NCBI GenBank assembly: GCA_965219165.1
Contig: CBDCMW010000002.1
Coordinates: 1,178,001-1,242,000, forward strand
Source: Aldehydirespirator sp965219165
GTDB lineage: Bacteria; Actinomycetota; Acidimicrobiia; Acidimicrobiales; Aldehydirespiratoraceae
Length of the DNA: 64,000 bases
Reading direction: 5' to 3'
Numbering within the stretch: the first letter of the stretch is position 1; every line of letters starts with the position of its first letter. Below, in pieces: positions 24,068 through 35,068 of the stretch. The position numbers and the translations under genes are program-made. Under the pieces are notes generated by a model that worked only from the letters and a program-made list of their open reading frames with translations, searched no databases and had not been told where the DNA came from.

Positions 24068-25402
24068 TCAGGGGCCGAGGGAGGTGAAGGGGACGACGGA
24101 CACGCCGCCGCCGAGATTGAAGCCGAACTGGCCCGCGGTGATCACCACCAACGCGGACGGCGCGCCCATTCGCTTCGTGTCCACCTTGTCTCTAAGACGC
24201 CTGAGGGAGTCCGCGGCCTGCTCGACAAGCGCGGCTCCGCCCAGCTTGACCTCGAACGCCACCCAGGAGCGGTCGCGGCCCTCCACGATCGCGTCGGCCT
24301 CCAGTCCGGCGTTGTCGTTGTAGTAGGACACGCGGGCCCGATTGGACTGTGCGTAGCCCCGCAGGTCGCGTATGGCCAGCGACTCGAACACCAGCCCGAA
24401 GAACTCGATGTCCGATCGCAGCCGGTCTGCGGTGACCGCCAGCGACGCCACCGCCAGGGACGGATCGCAGAAGTAGCGCTTTGGGGTGGATCGGAGTTGC
24501 GTGGTGGACCGCGTGTGCGGCAACCAGGCCGGCAGCGGTTCGATTACGAACAGACGGATCAGGGCGTCCACGTAGCGCTTGACCGTCTTGGGACTGACAT
24601 CGCCGGATCGCCCGCCGGACACGTCAGCGGCGAGGGTCCTGTAGGCGGCGGCGGTGGACTCGTTGCGGCCCAAAGACGCCAGCAGGCGGCGCACGGCTAG
24701 CGGGTCGCGCCTCCTGAGACCCTCGTGCGGGAGGTCGGTGCGGCTCACCTCGCCGATGTAGTCGACCAGATGCTCCTGGGCGTCGTCGGCGGAGGCATCG
24801 GCCAGCCATGGCCAGCCGCCCCGGCACGCTGCCTCCACCACTCGGGGGATCTCCAGCGGGCTGCCCGTCGCCTGCGGCGACCGGCCGGCGAGCAGAGCGC
24901 CGAGGGAGACGCTGCCGTCGGACTCGCCGGTCTCCCAGGAGGTCATCGGACGCATGTGCACGCGCCGCACCCGACCGGCGCCGGTGTGCCGCATGATGTC
25001 GTCGGCCGGGGTCGCCGAGCCGGTGAGGATAAACTGGCCGTTGGCGTTCCTGTCGTCACAAGCCCGGCGCAGCGGGTTCCATATGTCTGGCGACAACTGC
25101 CACTCATCGATCAGCCGTGGCGGTTCGCCCGCCAGCAGCGCGGCAGGGTCGGTCTGCACGGCGAGCCGCGTGGCGTCGGAACTGTCGAGCAGGACCTCGC
25201 TGCGGGCGAAACGGCGACCCGTCCACGTCTTCCCACATGCGCGGGGCCCCTCGATGAGAACGGCTCGGGAGGTCTGCAGGCACTTCTCGACCTGCTGATC
25301 GACAAGGCGGGGGCGGTATCCGGCCGGCGTTAGGGCACCGTCACCGGAAACGTGACCTGAGGCATCAGAGGCACGACGGGGGGCTTGTTCGGCTGCTGGC
25401 AC
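24068..25402 (-). CDS. AAA ATPase with DUF4143 domain
   Basis: The AAA_14 part has Walker A GPRACGKT (residues 52-59) and RLIDEWQLSP as Walker B, followed by FILTGSATP. The DUF4143 part is C-terminal, ending with a nuclease-like strand pair (EADAIVE, then WVAFEVKLGG). The family is widespread and of uncertain function; roles in DNA transactions or defence are suspected. I chose the GTG at 25402, with AGGA eight bases upstream. The frame extends to a TTG at 25492, but that lies in an AT-rich region that looks like the promoter (repeated TATATT). A clear paralogue is at 59726-61018. Confidence 0.8.
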   Translation of the reverse strand: MPAAEQAPRRASDASGHVSGDGALTPAGYRPRLVDQQVEKCLQTSRAVLIEGPRACGKTWTGRRFARSEVLLDSSDATRLAVQTDPAALLAGEPPRLIDEWQLSPDIWNPLRRACDDRNANGQFILTGSATPADDIMRHTGAGRVRRVHMRPMTSWETGESDGSVSLGALLAGRSPQATGSPLEIPRVVEAACRGGWPWLADASADDAQEHLVDYIGEVSRTDLPHEGLRRRDPLAVRRLLASLGRNESTAAAYRTLAADVSGGRSGDVSPKTVKRYVDALIRLFVIEPLPAWLPHTRSTTQLRSTPKRYFCDPSLAVASLAVTADRLRSDIEFFGLVFESLAIRDLRGYAQSNRARVSYYNDNAGLEADAIVEGRDRSWVAFEVKLGGAALVEQAADSLRRLRDKVDTKRMGAPSALVVITAGQFGFNLGGGVSVVPFTSLGP

Positions 25403-25589
25403 GGGGTCGTCCTGAGGCGGAGGGTGATGGGATGTCAGAATAGCAGGCCGGAGACCTCTTCTGGCAGAAATATACTTCTGAAGCGGCTCCAATATACGAG
25501 CGCAACGACAGGAATATATTGATAGGTTCTTGAGCCGACGCTACCGTCGCGTCTGAGTCGGGGCGCGGAGCTGCCAGGCTCGAGCGGGG

Positions 25590-28529
25590 TCACCGCTCCT
25601 CGCTGGGCTCCTCCGAGGTTTCGGGTGCGGCCGGGGGGACTGGGGCGAGGTAGCCGACGATCAGCAGCAGGACGCCCACCACGATGAACGACACCACCCG
25701 GCCCAGCGCGGTCAGGCTGCTGAGATCGACCAGGAACAGCTTGGCCACCACCACCGCCATCCACGACGCGCCCGCCACCCACACGGCGCGGCGGGCCATG
25801 CGCACGCCGGCCACCATCCCCGACAGGGCGATCACCGCCCACAGGATCGAAAGCGACGCCTGCAGCTCGGTGGAATCCCACAGCGACTCCAGATCCCACG
25901 GCACGTCCAGCCAGTGGCTCACGGTCCGGGCCGTCTCCGTCGTGGCCAGGACCATCCCCAACGCGGCCAGCGCCGGCGCCCCGCGAGCCTCGACGACAGC
26001 CTGGAACGGATGGTCCCACTGCGCCTCGGCGAGCTTCCTCCAGGCGAGCAAGGCGGCCAACTGCAGCCCGACGAGGACGCCCAAGGGGTTCAGCACGGGC
26101 AGGTACAGCAACGGCCGCGGGTCGCCATCGGAGACAACGGCCGCAACGAGCACCACCACAGCCACCACCACCAGCATCGGGCCGGTGCAGGCCAGCGTGT
26201 ACGTCCGCCAGTGCGCTCCCAGCGGCCACGCCAGCCGGCGCCCCGCCATCGTCGCGCCCACCAGCGCCATGACCGCGGCGGTCGTCGCAGCCAGCGGCCA
26301 CACGCCCTCGGCTACTCTGTCGACCTGCCAGTACACCTCGATCGCGACCAGCGCCGCCAGGGTCCAGTACCCGCCGGCGTGCAGCAGTAGCGACAGCCGG
26401 GGGAACGAGTCCTCCCGCCGGCGCAGGAACAGGTAGTAGGCGACGAATGCGACGGGCCAGGCTGCCCACCCCCCCAGGTCGACGGGATGGGACTGGTTCA
26501 GCAGTGACGCCAGCAGCACCGCCACCAGAGTCGGCAGGATCAGAAGCCCCACAGCTGCGAGCTGCGGCCACCTGAGCCGGCGGGACGCCAGCGACGCAGC
26601 CGCGAGAGAACCCACGACGAACACGAGCGACGCCGGCAACTCGTCGCTGGCGGCCAGGTGCTGGATGATCTCCATGAGCCCGCCCGCCAGCCACCAAGCG
26701 GTTCCCCAGCCCAGCGCCAGCCAAACGATGGCCCGATCGAGCTCGTCGCGCTGGGGCCTGCGGTTGAGCAGCCATCCCGACACCAAGCCGGCCACCGCGA
26801 GCAGGAGCGCGCCCAGGAAGTGCTGGTTGGCGATGGGCGCGGTGTCCGTCGGATAGGGGAGGGAGTCCTCCAGGTGCCCGGCGAAGGAGAACGCAGCCAG
26901 CACCTGCAGCAGAGCGCCCCCGCTCAGGGCGAGCAGGCGGCCCCGCCGGCAGCCCAGCCACACCAGCATCAGGCCCTGCACCGCCCAGACCGTCGACGTG
27001 AAGTAGCTGTCCAGCGCGAACGGAACCGCGATGGCGCTGAAGGCCACCGCCAGAGCGGCGTAGGACTCCGCCAGCGGCCGGCGGTCGACGCCCAGCCGGC
27101 GCATGGCCAACGCCAGCGCTCCCTGGACTGCAGCCAGCCCGGCCGCGGTGATGGCCAAGCCGTATTCGGTGTGACCGATCGCCAACTGCTGAAGACCCAG
27201 TCCGATGAACGGAGTGCCGAACACCAGCGGCGCCGTCCAGACCTCGCGCTCGAACGGGATGTCCGGTGCCCGCGACCCATCGAACGCACGCTTGAGGACC
27301 GGGGCCTCACGCACGGCGAACAGGGCCGGCATCGCCACGTACATCAGCACGAACAATGCGATGAAGGGCTGCGTGGAGACCCACTCGTCCTGCTCGTAAC
27401 GGTTCGCCAGCCAGAACGCGGTGAGGCCGAACGTGAAGCCGAATCCCAGAAGGTTGAGCTCGGGCCAGACCTTGAACCAGGCCACCCCCAAGATCGCCGC
27501 GTTCAACACCAAGAAGAAGCTGAAGACGAGGACATGGTCCTCGGGCCGCGAGTACGTCAGCACCGGCGCCAGGAACCCGCCGATGATGCCCAGGACGGCC
27601 AGCGGTCGCGAGTCCTGAAGCACAGACAGCACTCCCGCGCCGAGGGTGACGACCACCACCGCTGACGCCGCTGGAACGGCCGGCAGGACGTCGTACACGG
27701 CGAAGGCGGCATACGTGGTGACGTACAGCACGGCGATTCCGCCGCCCTGGAGGCTGAGGCCGTAGACCGGACGTATCCGGCGCTGGCGCCAGCCGATGGC
27801 CAGCAGCACAAGGCCGAACACGGCCGCCGCCACCAGGCGCACCTCGATCGTCAACTCGATGATGCCCCGCCGGTGGACCTCCCTGAGCAGCAGCCCCACA
27901 CCGACGAGCGAGACCAGCACCCCCACCTTCACAGGCGCGTTCCCGGTCGTCACCCATTGCTTGATCCAGTTGACGAGCCACGAGATCGGATCGGAGGGCT
28001 GCTCCCTGCCGGCTGTGCGACCAGGTGCCGGGGGGCTGGAGGCTGCAGGGGCGCGGGTTTGGGGTGCACGAGTCGAGGGATCGGGGGGAGTGGCTCTCGC
28101 CGGACTCGGAACGGCTGCTCGCACCTCGGCTCCCGGTTCGGAGGCGACGGGCCTCACAACCGGCGCAATCCCGACGGCAGGTTCCGGCTCCTCGTCGGGC
28201 TCCACTGCGGGCTCCGCAACTACGCCCGGCTTTGCCGCCGCGTCGGGCTGTGCAGCCACATCCGGCTGCACCCCAGCCGACGGCGCGGCGCGTCCGAGTC
28301 TCGTGAGCCAGGCGTGGGTCTGCTGGGCCCAGACCTTCATCTCGGCGGCCCAGGACTGCATCTCCGCGACTTGGGACTGGGTCTCCTCGACCTTCTTGAG
28401 CCGCTTGCGCAGATCGGCTTGCTGGCCCAGCAGCAAGCCGATGGCTCCTCCTGCCAGCAGACCCGGCAGTCCACCGGCCAGGGCGCCCACCACCGCGCCT
28501 GCAAGCCCGAGCAATACGGTCAACGCCAT
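25590..28529 (-). CDS. DUF2339 multi-pass membrane protein
   Basis: This very large membrane protein of 979 residues has an N-terminal glycine-rich hydrophobic pair and a coiled coil (LRKRLKKVEETQSQVAEMQSW). A Pro/Ala-rich linker to about residue 195 leads to more than twenty predicted membrane helices, with the DUF2339 block LSLQGGGIAVLYVTTYAAF and GGFLAPVLT. The function is unknown in bacteria. It stands alone between the ATPase and the dehydrogenase genes. Confidence 0.85.
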   Translation of the reverse strand: MALTVLLGLAGAVVGALAGGLPGLLAGGAIGLLLGQQADLRKRLKKVEETQSQVAEMQSWAAEMKVWAQQTHAWLTRLGRAAPSAGVQPDVAAQPDAAAKPGVVAEPAVEPDEEPEPAVGIAPVVRPVASEPGAEVRAAVPSPARATPPDPSTRAPQTRAPAASSPPAPGRTAGREQPSDPISWLVNWIKQWVTTGNAPVKVGVLVSLVGVGLLLREVHRRGIIELTIEVRLVAAAVFGLVLLAIGWRQRRIRPVYGLSLQGGGIAVLYVTTYAAFAVYDVLPAVPAASAVVVVTLGAGVLSVLQDSRPLAVLGIIGGFLAPVLTYSRPEDHVLVFSFFLVLNAAILGVAWFKVWPELNLLGFGFTFGLTAFWLANRYEQDEWVSTQPFIALFVLMYVAMPALFAVREAPVLKRAFDGSRAPDIPFEREVWTAPLVFGTPFIGLGLQQLAIGHTEYGLAITAAGLAAVQGALALAMRRLGVDRRPLAESYAALAVAFSAIAVPFALDSYFTSTVWAVQGLMLVWLGCRRGRLLALSGGALLQVLAAFSFAGHLEDSLPYPTDTAPIANQHFLGALLLAVAGLVSGWLLNRRPQRDELDRAIVWLALGWGTAWWLAGGLMEIIQHLAASDELPASLVFVVGSLAAASLASRRLRWPQLAAVGLLILPTLVAVLLASLLNQSHPVDLGGWAAWPVAFVAYYLFLRRREDSFPRLSLLLHAGGYWTLAALVAIEVYWQVDRVAEGVWPLAATTAAVMALVGATMAGRRLAWPLGAHWRTYTLACTGPMLVVVAVVVLVAAVVSDGDPRPLLYLPVLNPLGVLVGLQLAALLAWRKLAEAQWDHPFQAVVEARGAPALAALGMVLATTETARTVSHWLDVPWDLESLWDSTELQASLSILWAVIALSGMVAGVRMARRAVWVAGASWMAVVVAKLFLVDLSSLTALGRVVSFIVVGVLLLIVGYLAPVPPAAPETSEEPSEER

Positions 28530-28632
28530 CTAGCCTCCGGTCCGGGTCCGCCACCCGTCAACCCGGAACGCCCTGAACCGACGATCGGCATGGCCGCCAG
28601 TATTGCAGATTCGTCCAATACGAGCATTTCGG

Positions 28633-30099
<1,467 letters not shown>

Positions 30100-30230
30100 G
30101 GCGGTGATCCTCCCGCGTCCCTCCGGACGTCGACCTCGACCCTAGGCCAGCAGCCGGTCTCTCAGATTCGGACGGTGCCCTCCGCTCGCATCATGGGGCC
30201 GTTCGCATGCCCGCGGCGACGGCGCCGCGG

Positions 30231-31286
30231 CTAGTCGCGGGCGGGTTCCTCTACCGGGTCGAGATCGAGCGGGGCGGGAAGCGAGTCGAGGTCGACGAAG
30301 AGGCCCGAGGTCGCGCTGTCGCCGGCCAGTGCGTCGGCGGCCAGCAGCACCGCGGCCGCCGAGTAGGTGGTGCACTCCCGGTCGGGATAGCTCACGTTGT
30401 CGGGGAAGGCCCGCCCGGTCAGGTAGCTGCCGTCGGGCTCGCGCAGGCGCTGGGCCCACTCGAACAGGGTGAGGGCGGTTGCCCGGTCGCCCGCCGCCAG
30501 GTAGGCCATCGCGCACTCGCAGGTCTCCGCGGTGGTCACCCAGTCCTGGTTGCTCACGCAGCGCACACCCTCGCCCTCATGCACGAAGACCTCGCGCCGC
30601 AACGCCAGCCGGGCTCGAGCCCCGGATCCGGTCAGCACCCCGGCAAGCACCGGGTAGTACCAGTCCATGGCCCAGCGGTCCTTGGGGGCGAACGCCCCAT
30701 GGCCGAAGTGGCGGATGGTGTGCACCAGCCGGGCCAGGGCCAACTCCCAGCTGGGCCGCTCCTGGCCCGCGGCATGCGCGATGGCCAGGCCGCAGCGCAG
30801 GCTGTGGCTGATCGACGAGGATCCGGTGAGCAGCGCGAACGGCCAGGGGGTGCCGTCGGCGTGGCGGGCCCACAGGATCTCGCCTCGGGGGGTCTGCAGG
30901 CCCAGCACGAAGTCGAGGGCGCGCTGGACCACCGGCCACATCCCGGCCAGGAACCCGGTGTCGCCGAAGCGCAGCCAGTGGTGCCACACGCCGGTGGCGA
31001 CATAGCCGATCGTGTTGGCGTCGAGCTTGTCCTGGTCGACGCCGTCCGCGGTGTAGTACTGGTGCCAGGATCCATCGGGCCGCTGGATGCGGGCCAGCCA
31101 CTCGTAGGCCGCCTCGGCCTCGGACCGCCGTCCGGCCACTGCCAGAGCCATGGCCGCCTCGACATGGTTCCAGGGATCGGCGACGCCGCCGTCGAAGCGC
31201 GGGATCAAGCCGCTCGGCAGTTGACAGGCCGCGATCGTCCCCGCGGTGCGGTCCGCATCGGCCCGCGACAGCAGCCCGTCCACCAT
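30231..31286 (-). CDS. Alpha/alpha-barrel protein, prenyltransferase/squalene-cyclase-like
   Basis: This 351-residue protein is built of repeated helical hairpins with QRPDGSWHQYY and EPDGSYLTGR, recalling the QW-like repeats of terpene cyclases and prenyltransferases. Motifs such as NHVEAAMAL and DANTIGYVATGVWHHW could equally suit a six-hairpin glycoside hydrolase. I chose the ATG at 31286, since the longer frame would run into the methyltransferase gene. It follows a methyltransferase and a glycosyltransferase on the same strand, suggesting glycolipid or envelope polysaccharide work. Confidence 0.6.
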   Translation of the reverse strand: MVDGLLSRADADRTAGTIAACQLPSGLIPRFDGGVADPWNHVEAAMALAVAGRRSEAEAAYEWLARIQRPDGSWHQYYTADGVDQDKLDANTIGYVATGVWHHWLRFGDTGFLAGMWPVVQRALDFVLGLQTPRGEILWARHADGTPWPFALLTGSSSISHSLRCGLAIAHAAGQERPSWELALARLVHTIRHFGHGAFAPKDRWAMDWYYPVLAGVLTGSGARARLALRREVFVHEGEGVRCVSNQDWVTTAETCECAMAYLAAGDRATALTLFEWAQRLREPDGSYLTGRAFPDNVSYPDRECTTYSAAAVLLAADALAGDSATSGLFVDLDSLPAPLDLDPVEEPARD

Positions 31287-31314
31287 CGGAGTCCGGTGCG
31301 GGGAACGGGCCGGA

Positions 31315-32094
31315 TCAGGCGGCACGGGCCGGCTCCATGCGTGCGGTCGCCGGGGCCGAGGCCAGCACCCGCTCCGGCTTGTCGGCGTACACGACAAGGC
31401 TCTTTCCCAGCACCGGGTTGAGCAGCCGCTCCGTGGCGGCGGTGATGAGCGGCCGCTTCACGATGTCCCATTCGAGCACCCGGTGGTAGGCGCCGACCAG
31501 CCGGTTCTCACCGATCTCCCGGTTCGGCCCCACCGCGCACCGCAGCCACCAGTAGGGCGTGTGAAGGGCGTGAGCCCGGTGCCAGCGGCCCGGTTGCAGC
31601 CCCGCAGCCGCGAGCTTGCGCCGCACGTCGGGCAGACGGTAGATGCGCACATGGCCGCCCGGCACCGCGGGCGCGTGATAGTCGCTCGACAGCTTCCAGC
31701 ACACGGTCTCCGACAGCCACGCCGGGATGGTCACCGCCAACCGGCCCCCCGGGCGCAGGACCCGGGCCAGCTCGGCGAAGGCCGACTCGTCGTCACCGAT
31801 GTGCTCCAGCACCTCCGAAGCGATCACCTTGTCGAACGAGTCGTCGTCGAAAGGCAGCCCCACCGCGTCTGCCTGCACCGGCGCGGCCATCACCGACTCA
31901 TCGACCTCCTGTTCGGCCACGAGCAGGCGGGCCAGGTCGCGGACCTGCTCCACCTCGGGGCGGCTCAGGTCGCACGCCACCACCTCCGCCCCCCGCTTCA
32001 GAGCCTCGTAGGAATGTCGCCCGAAACCGCAGCCCAAGTCCAGCAGGCGCTCACCGGCGCTCAGGTCGAGACGGCTGTAGTCGACGGTGAGCAT
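31315..32094 (-). CDS. Class I SAM-dependent methyltransferase
   Basis: The SAM motif LLDLGCGFGRHS lies near residue 20, followed by VVACDLS (acidic end of strand 2) and FDKVIASEVLEHI (motif IV region). The 259-residue protein starts at the ATG at 32094, which overlaps the glycosyltransferase stop by one base (TGATG), so the two genes are translationally coupled. The substrate is unknown, probably the product of the neighbouring glycosyltransferase. Confidence 0.88.
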   Translation of the reverse strand: MLTVDYSRLDLSAGERLLDLGCGFGRHSYEALKRGAEVVACDLSRPEVEQVRDLARLLVAEQEVDESVMAAPVQADAVGLPFDDDSFDKVIASEVLEHIGDDESAFAELARVLRPGGRLAVTIPAWLSETVCWKLSSDYHAPAVPGGHVRIYRLPDVRRKLAAAGLQPGRWHRAHALHTPYWWLRCAVGPNREIGENRLVGAYHRVLEWDIVKRPLITAATERLLNPVLGKSLVVYADKPERVLASAPATARMEPARAA

Positions 32095-33428
32095 CAGCCA
32101 GCAGCCGTCCCGGCTCCGACCGCGACCGCGCCGTGGGGCGCCGCGGGCAGTGACGCCTCGGATCGGGCAGCCTCCCCCAGCACCGCTCGGTACTGTTCGA
32201 CGGTCCGCTCCGCGGTGTGACGCCATGACCACTGGTCGACGACGCGGCGGCGCCCGGCCTGCCCCACGCGGGCGCGGGCCTCAGGATCGTCGAGTGCGTC
32301 CCGCAGCACCGAGGCCAGGGCCTCAGCGTCGCCGGGCTCGGTCAGGAAGCACGTCTCGCCGTGCTTGCCGGCCACCTCGGGCAGCGCTCCGCCCGTGGTG
32401 GCCACCAGCGGCACCCCGCACGACATGGCCTCGATGGCCGGCAGCGAGAAGCCCTCGTACAGCGAGGGCACCACGGCCAGCTCAGCCTCGGCGTACAGCT
32501 CCACGATGCGGCGGTCCGACACTCCCGACACGAAGGTGATCGCGTCGGCGAGCCCCAGCTCCGAGATAACTCGGCTGGCGGCGGAGTCCGCTTTGGCCTT
32601 GCCGATGATCGTCAGCTCCACATGGCGCTCGGTGCGCAGCTTGGCCACCGCCTCCAGCAGGAAGCTGAGTCCCTTCATGGTGACGTCGGCGCTGGCCGTG
32701 GTGATCAGCCGCCCCGTCACTCGGGCGATCTCCGGAACGGGCGAGAACAACTCGGGGTCGACCCCCACCGGCACCACGTGTATGCGCTCGGGCGGCACCC
32801 GGTGGTCGCTGGCTATGTCGCGCTTGGACGACTCCGACACGGTCAGAACCCTCGGCAGCCGCTGGGCCACCTGGGTCTGCATCTTCGTGAACGCATACCA
32901 GCGACGCTTGCCGAACTGCTCCCGCAGGGTGCGGGAATGGGCGAGTTCCAGGCGGCGGTCCACGGTGATCGGGTGATGGATGGTCTCCAGCAGCGGCCAG
33001 CCCTGGCGCAGCAGAGCCAAGATTCCCCAGCCCAGGGTCTGGTTGTCGTGCACCAGGTCGAAGCAGGCCCTCCTGGTGCGCAGATGCCGCCACGCCCGCA
33101 GGCTGAAGGCCATCGGCTCGCTGAAGTTGCCGGTGACGAAAGAGACGTGCTCGGCAAGGTCGATCCAGTCCTTCAGCTCCCAGGCTCTGGGCTTGCGCAT
33201 GGCATGGGGCGGGGCCCAGATGTCGAGACCGCCGAGCTTCACGATCGGCACTCGTTCGTCGAGCTCGGGATACGGGGGGCCGCCCAGCACAGTGACGCTG
33301 TGGCCCAGGTCGGTGAGCGCGGCGGACAGGCGGCTCACGTACACGCCCTGCCCACCGACGTGAGGCTTGCCCCGGTACGCCAGCATGGCCACGCGTAGAG
33401 GTGCATGGTGGTCCGCAACGGCGGGCAT
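32094..33428 (-). CDS. Glycosyltransferase family 4
   Basis: This GT-B glycosyltransferase of 444 residues begins with the GGQGVYVSRL glycine loop after the first strand. VPVGVDPELFSP and the donor-site block PSLYEGFSLPAIEAMSCGVP (E-x7-E) follow. It uses a nucleotide-sugar donor at the inner membrane face. It is first in the methyltransferase/barrel-protein operon and starts only four bases after the Lnt-like gene ends, so all four genes may form one transcript. Confidence 0.9.
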   Translation of the reverse strand: MPAVADHHAPLRVAMLAYRGKPHVGGQGVYVSRLSAALTDLGHSVTVLGGPPYPELDERVPIVKLGGLDIWAPPHAMRKPRAWELKDWIDLAEHVSFVTGNFSEPMAFSLRAWRHLRTRRACFDLVHDNQTLGWGILALLRQGWPLLETIHHPITVDRRLELAHSRTLREQFGKRRWYAFTKMQTQVAQRLPRVLTVSESSKRDIASDHRVPPERIHVVPVGVDPELFSPVPEIARVTGRLITTASADVTMKGLSFLLEAVAKLRTERHVELTIIGKAKADSAASRVISELGLADAITFVSGVSDRRIVELYAEAELAVVPSLYEGFSLPAIEAMSCGVPLVATTGGALPEVAGKHGETCFLTEPGDAEALASVLRDALDDPEARARVGQAGRRRVVDQWSWRHTAERTVEQYRAVLGEAARSEASLPAAPHGAVAVGAGTAAG

Positions 33429-33432
33429 GGCG

Positions 33433-35022
33433 CTAGAACTTTCTCCTTGGCCTGGATCTGGTCAACACACGGCCGAGGCCGAGCGCCAGCGAGAGCGTCA
33501 GCCCCGCGGCCAGAGCCACAGGCCACACCCCCAACCGGACCGCGAGCGTATCGCCATGGCGCAGCTCAATGGTCGTCTGGATCACGCTGCTCTCGGAGAT
33601 CCCGGTCCGCTCGATCACCTCGCCTTCTGGGGTGATCACTGTGGAGAAGCCGGTGGGCGCGGCCTGGACCACCCACCGGTCGGTCTCGATGGCTCTCAGG
33701 CGGCTGGACGCGATCTGTTGGGTCTGGACGACCGTCAGCCAGTAGCTGGAGCCGTTGGTGGGATTCAGCAGCACCCGGCCGCCGCCGCCCACCGCGCTGC
33801 GGGCCCGATGGTCGAAGAAGATCTCCCAGGAGATAGCTACGCCCAGCGGTCCCAGCGGCGTGTCGAGGACGGCGGGCTCGTCGGACGGTCCGGGCCGCAC
33901 GTCCCGGGCAGGCAGCTCGTCGCTGAAGCGCTCCACGCTCGAGCGCAGCGGGACGTACTCTCCGAAGGGCACGAGCTGGACCTTGTCGTAGGTGTCGACC
34001 GGGACCCCGGACGAGTCGTAGGCCGCGGCGTAGTTGCGGTTGGCCTCGCGGTCGGCGGTGCGCTCGAAGAAGCCGGCGACGAGCACGGTGTCCAGCTCGC
34101 GGGCCAGATCCGACAGTGCGGCTCGGGCCTCGCTGTCGGCGAGCAGCGGCTGGTCGCAGCGCGCCGGCGTGATGGCAGTGTCCGGGCTGGGATGGACCAC
34201 GTCCTCGGGCCAGACCACCAGATCCACGGGAGCCGACACCAGCTGTCGCGTGGTGTTCACGTGGCGCTCGAACACGGCACGCTGCTCGCAGACGTCGGCT
34301 CGGGTGTTCTGCGGCCCGCCGCCCTGCACCGCGGCCACGGTGATGAGGGCGTCGTCGTTGCGGGTGCCGTCGACGTCCACCGGCTGGGAGCCGGGAGCGA
34401 CCATGGCGCCGAGTCCCGCCACCACCAGCACGGCTGCGCCTACCGCCGCCGGTCGAATGCGTCCGGCCAGGATCGCGGCCAGTGTCACCCCGCCCACGGC
34501 AGTGAGCGCGGTCAGCAGCAGCGGGCCGCCGATCCGGACCACCGATCCCAGCGGGCTGGACACCTGGGCCATGGCCATCGTCGCCAGCGGCACCCCGCCG
34601 AAGGGCCAGGTCCACCTCAGCAACTCGGCCAGGGCGAACGCCGCGGGAAAGGCCGCCCGGCGCCGGTGGTCGGGCGGCACGAGCGCGCCGGCCGCCGCGT
34701 GCATGGCCGCGAAACTGGCCACCGCCAAGGGCCAGCCGACCAGCGTCAAGTCCACCATCCAGACCGTCGCCGGACCCAGCCAGCTGACGCTCACCAGAGC
34801 CGACAGCCCGGCCCGGCGCCAGTGGCCGGCCTCGGTCAGCAACTCGACCCACAGAGCCATTCCAACCAAGCCCAGCGGCCAGAAACCCCACGGAGGGAGC
34901 GAGGCGGCCAGCAGCAGTCCCGCCGCGATGCCGCGGACCCAGGGCTTGCCCAGCCTCAGCAGCGACGCGCTGTCGCGGCCCGCCGCCCGGCTTTGCTTCG
35001 CCTGCGCCGCCACCGTGCTCAA
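33433..35022 (-). CDS. lnt: Apolipoprotein N-acyltransferase-like protein, catalytic Cys absent
   Basis: The architecture is that of Lnt: about six to seven N-terminal membrane helices (PPWGFWPLGLVGMALWVE) followed by a nitrilase domain. The catalytic Glu (VVWPEDVVHPS) and Lys (YDKVQLVPFGEYVP) are present. The position of the nucleophile, normally ICYE, reads ISWE here (TCC codon), so the Cys is replaced by Ser. Either the enzyme uses a different mechanism, has another role, or is inactive as an acyltransferase. No second Lnt is in the window. Confidence 0.8.
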   Translation of the reverse strand: MSTVAAQAKQSRAAGRDSASLLRLGKPWVRGIAAGLLLAASLPPWGFWPLGLVGMALWVELLTEAGHWRRAGLSALVSVSWLGPATVWMVDLTLVGWPLAVASFAAMHAAAGALVPPDHRRRAAFPAAFALAELLRWTWPFGGVPLATMAMAQVSSPLGSVVRIGGPLLLTALTAVGGVTLAAILAGRIRPAAVGAAVLVVAGLGAMVAPGSQPVDVDGTRNDDALITVAAVQGGGPQNTRADVCEQRAVFERHVNTTRQLVSAPVDLVVWPEDVVHPSPDTAITPARCDQPLLADSEARAALSDLARELDTVLVAGFFERTADREANRNYAAAYDSSGVPVDTYDKVQLVPFGEYVPLRSSVERFSDELPARDVRPGPSDEPAVLDTPLGPLGVAISWEIFFDHRARSAVGGGGRVLLNPTNGSSYWLTVVQTQQIASSRLRAIETDRWVVQAAPTGFSTVITPEGEVIERTGISESSVIQTTIELRHGDTLAVRLGVWPVALAAGLTLSLALGLGRVLTRSRPRRKF

Positions 35023-35068
35023 CCCCTCGTCAGTCCCGGCAGTCGCTTAACGGTCACTCAGCAGTCAC

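Noticed and set aside
17600..25500. A complete mobile element carrying the accessory island
   Set aside because: No transposase, integrase, tRNA-derived attachment site or flanking direct repeats could be seen, so the island borders cannot be defined.
25435..26961. 508-codon minus-strand frame overlapping the DUF2339 gene
   Set aside because: It is in another frame of the same strand, is Gly/Arg/Ala-biased, and has no motifs, while the DUF2339 frame has clear membrane helices.
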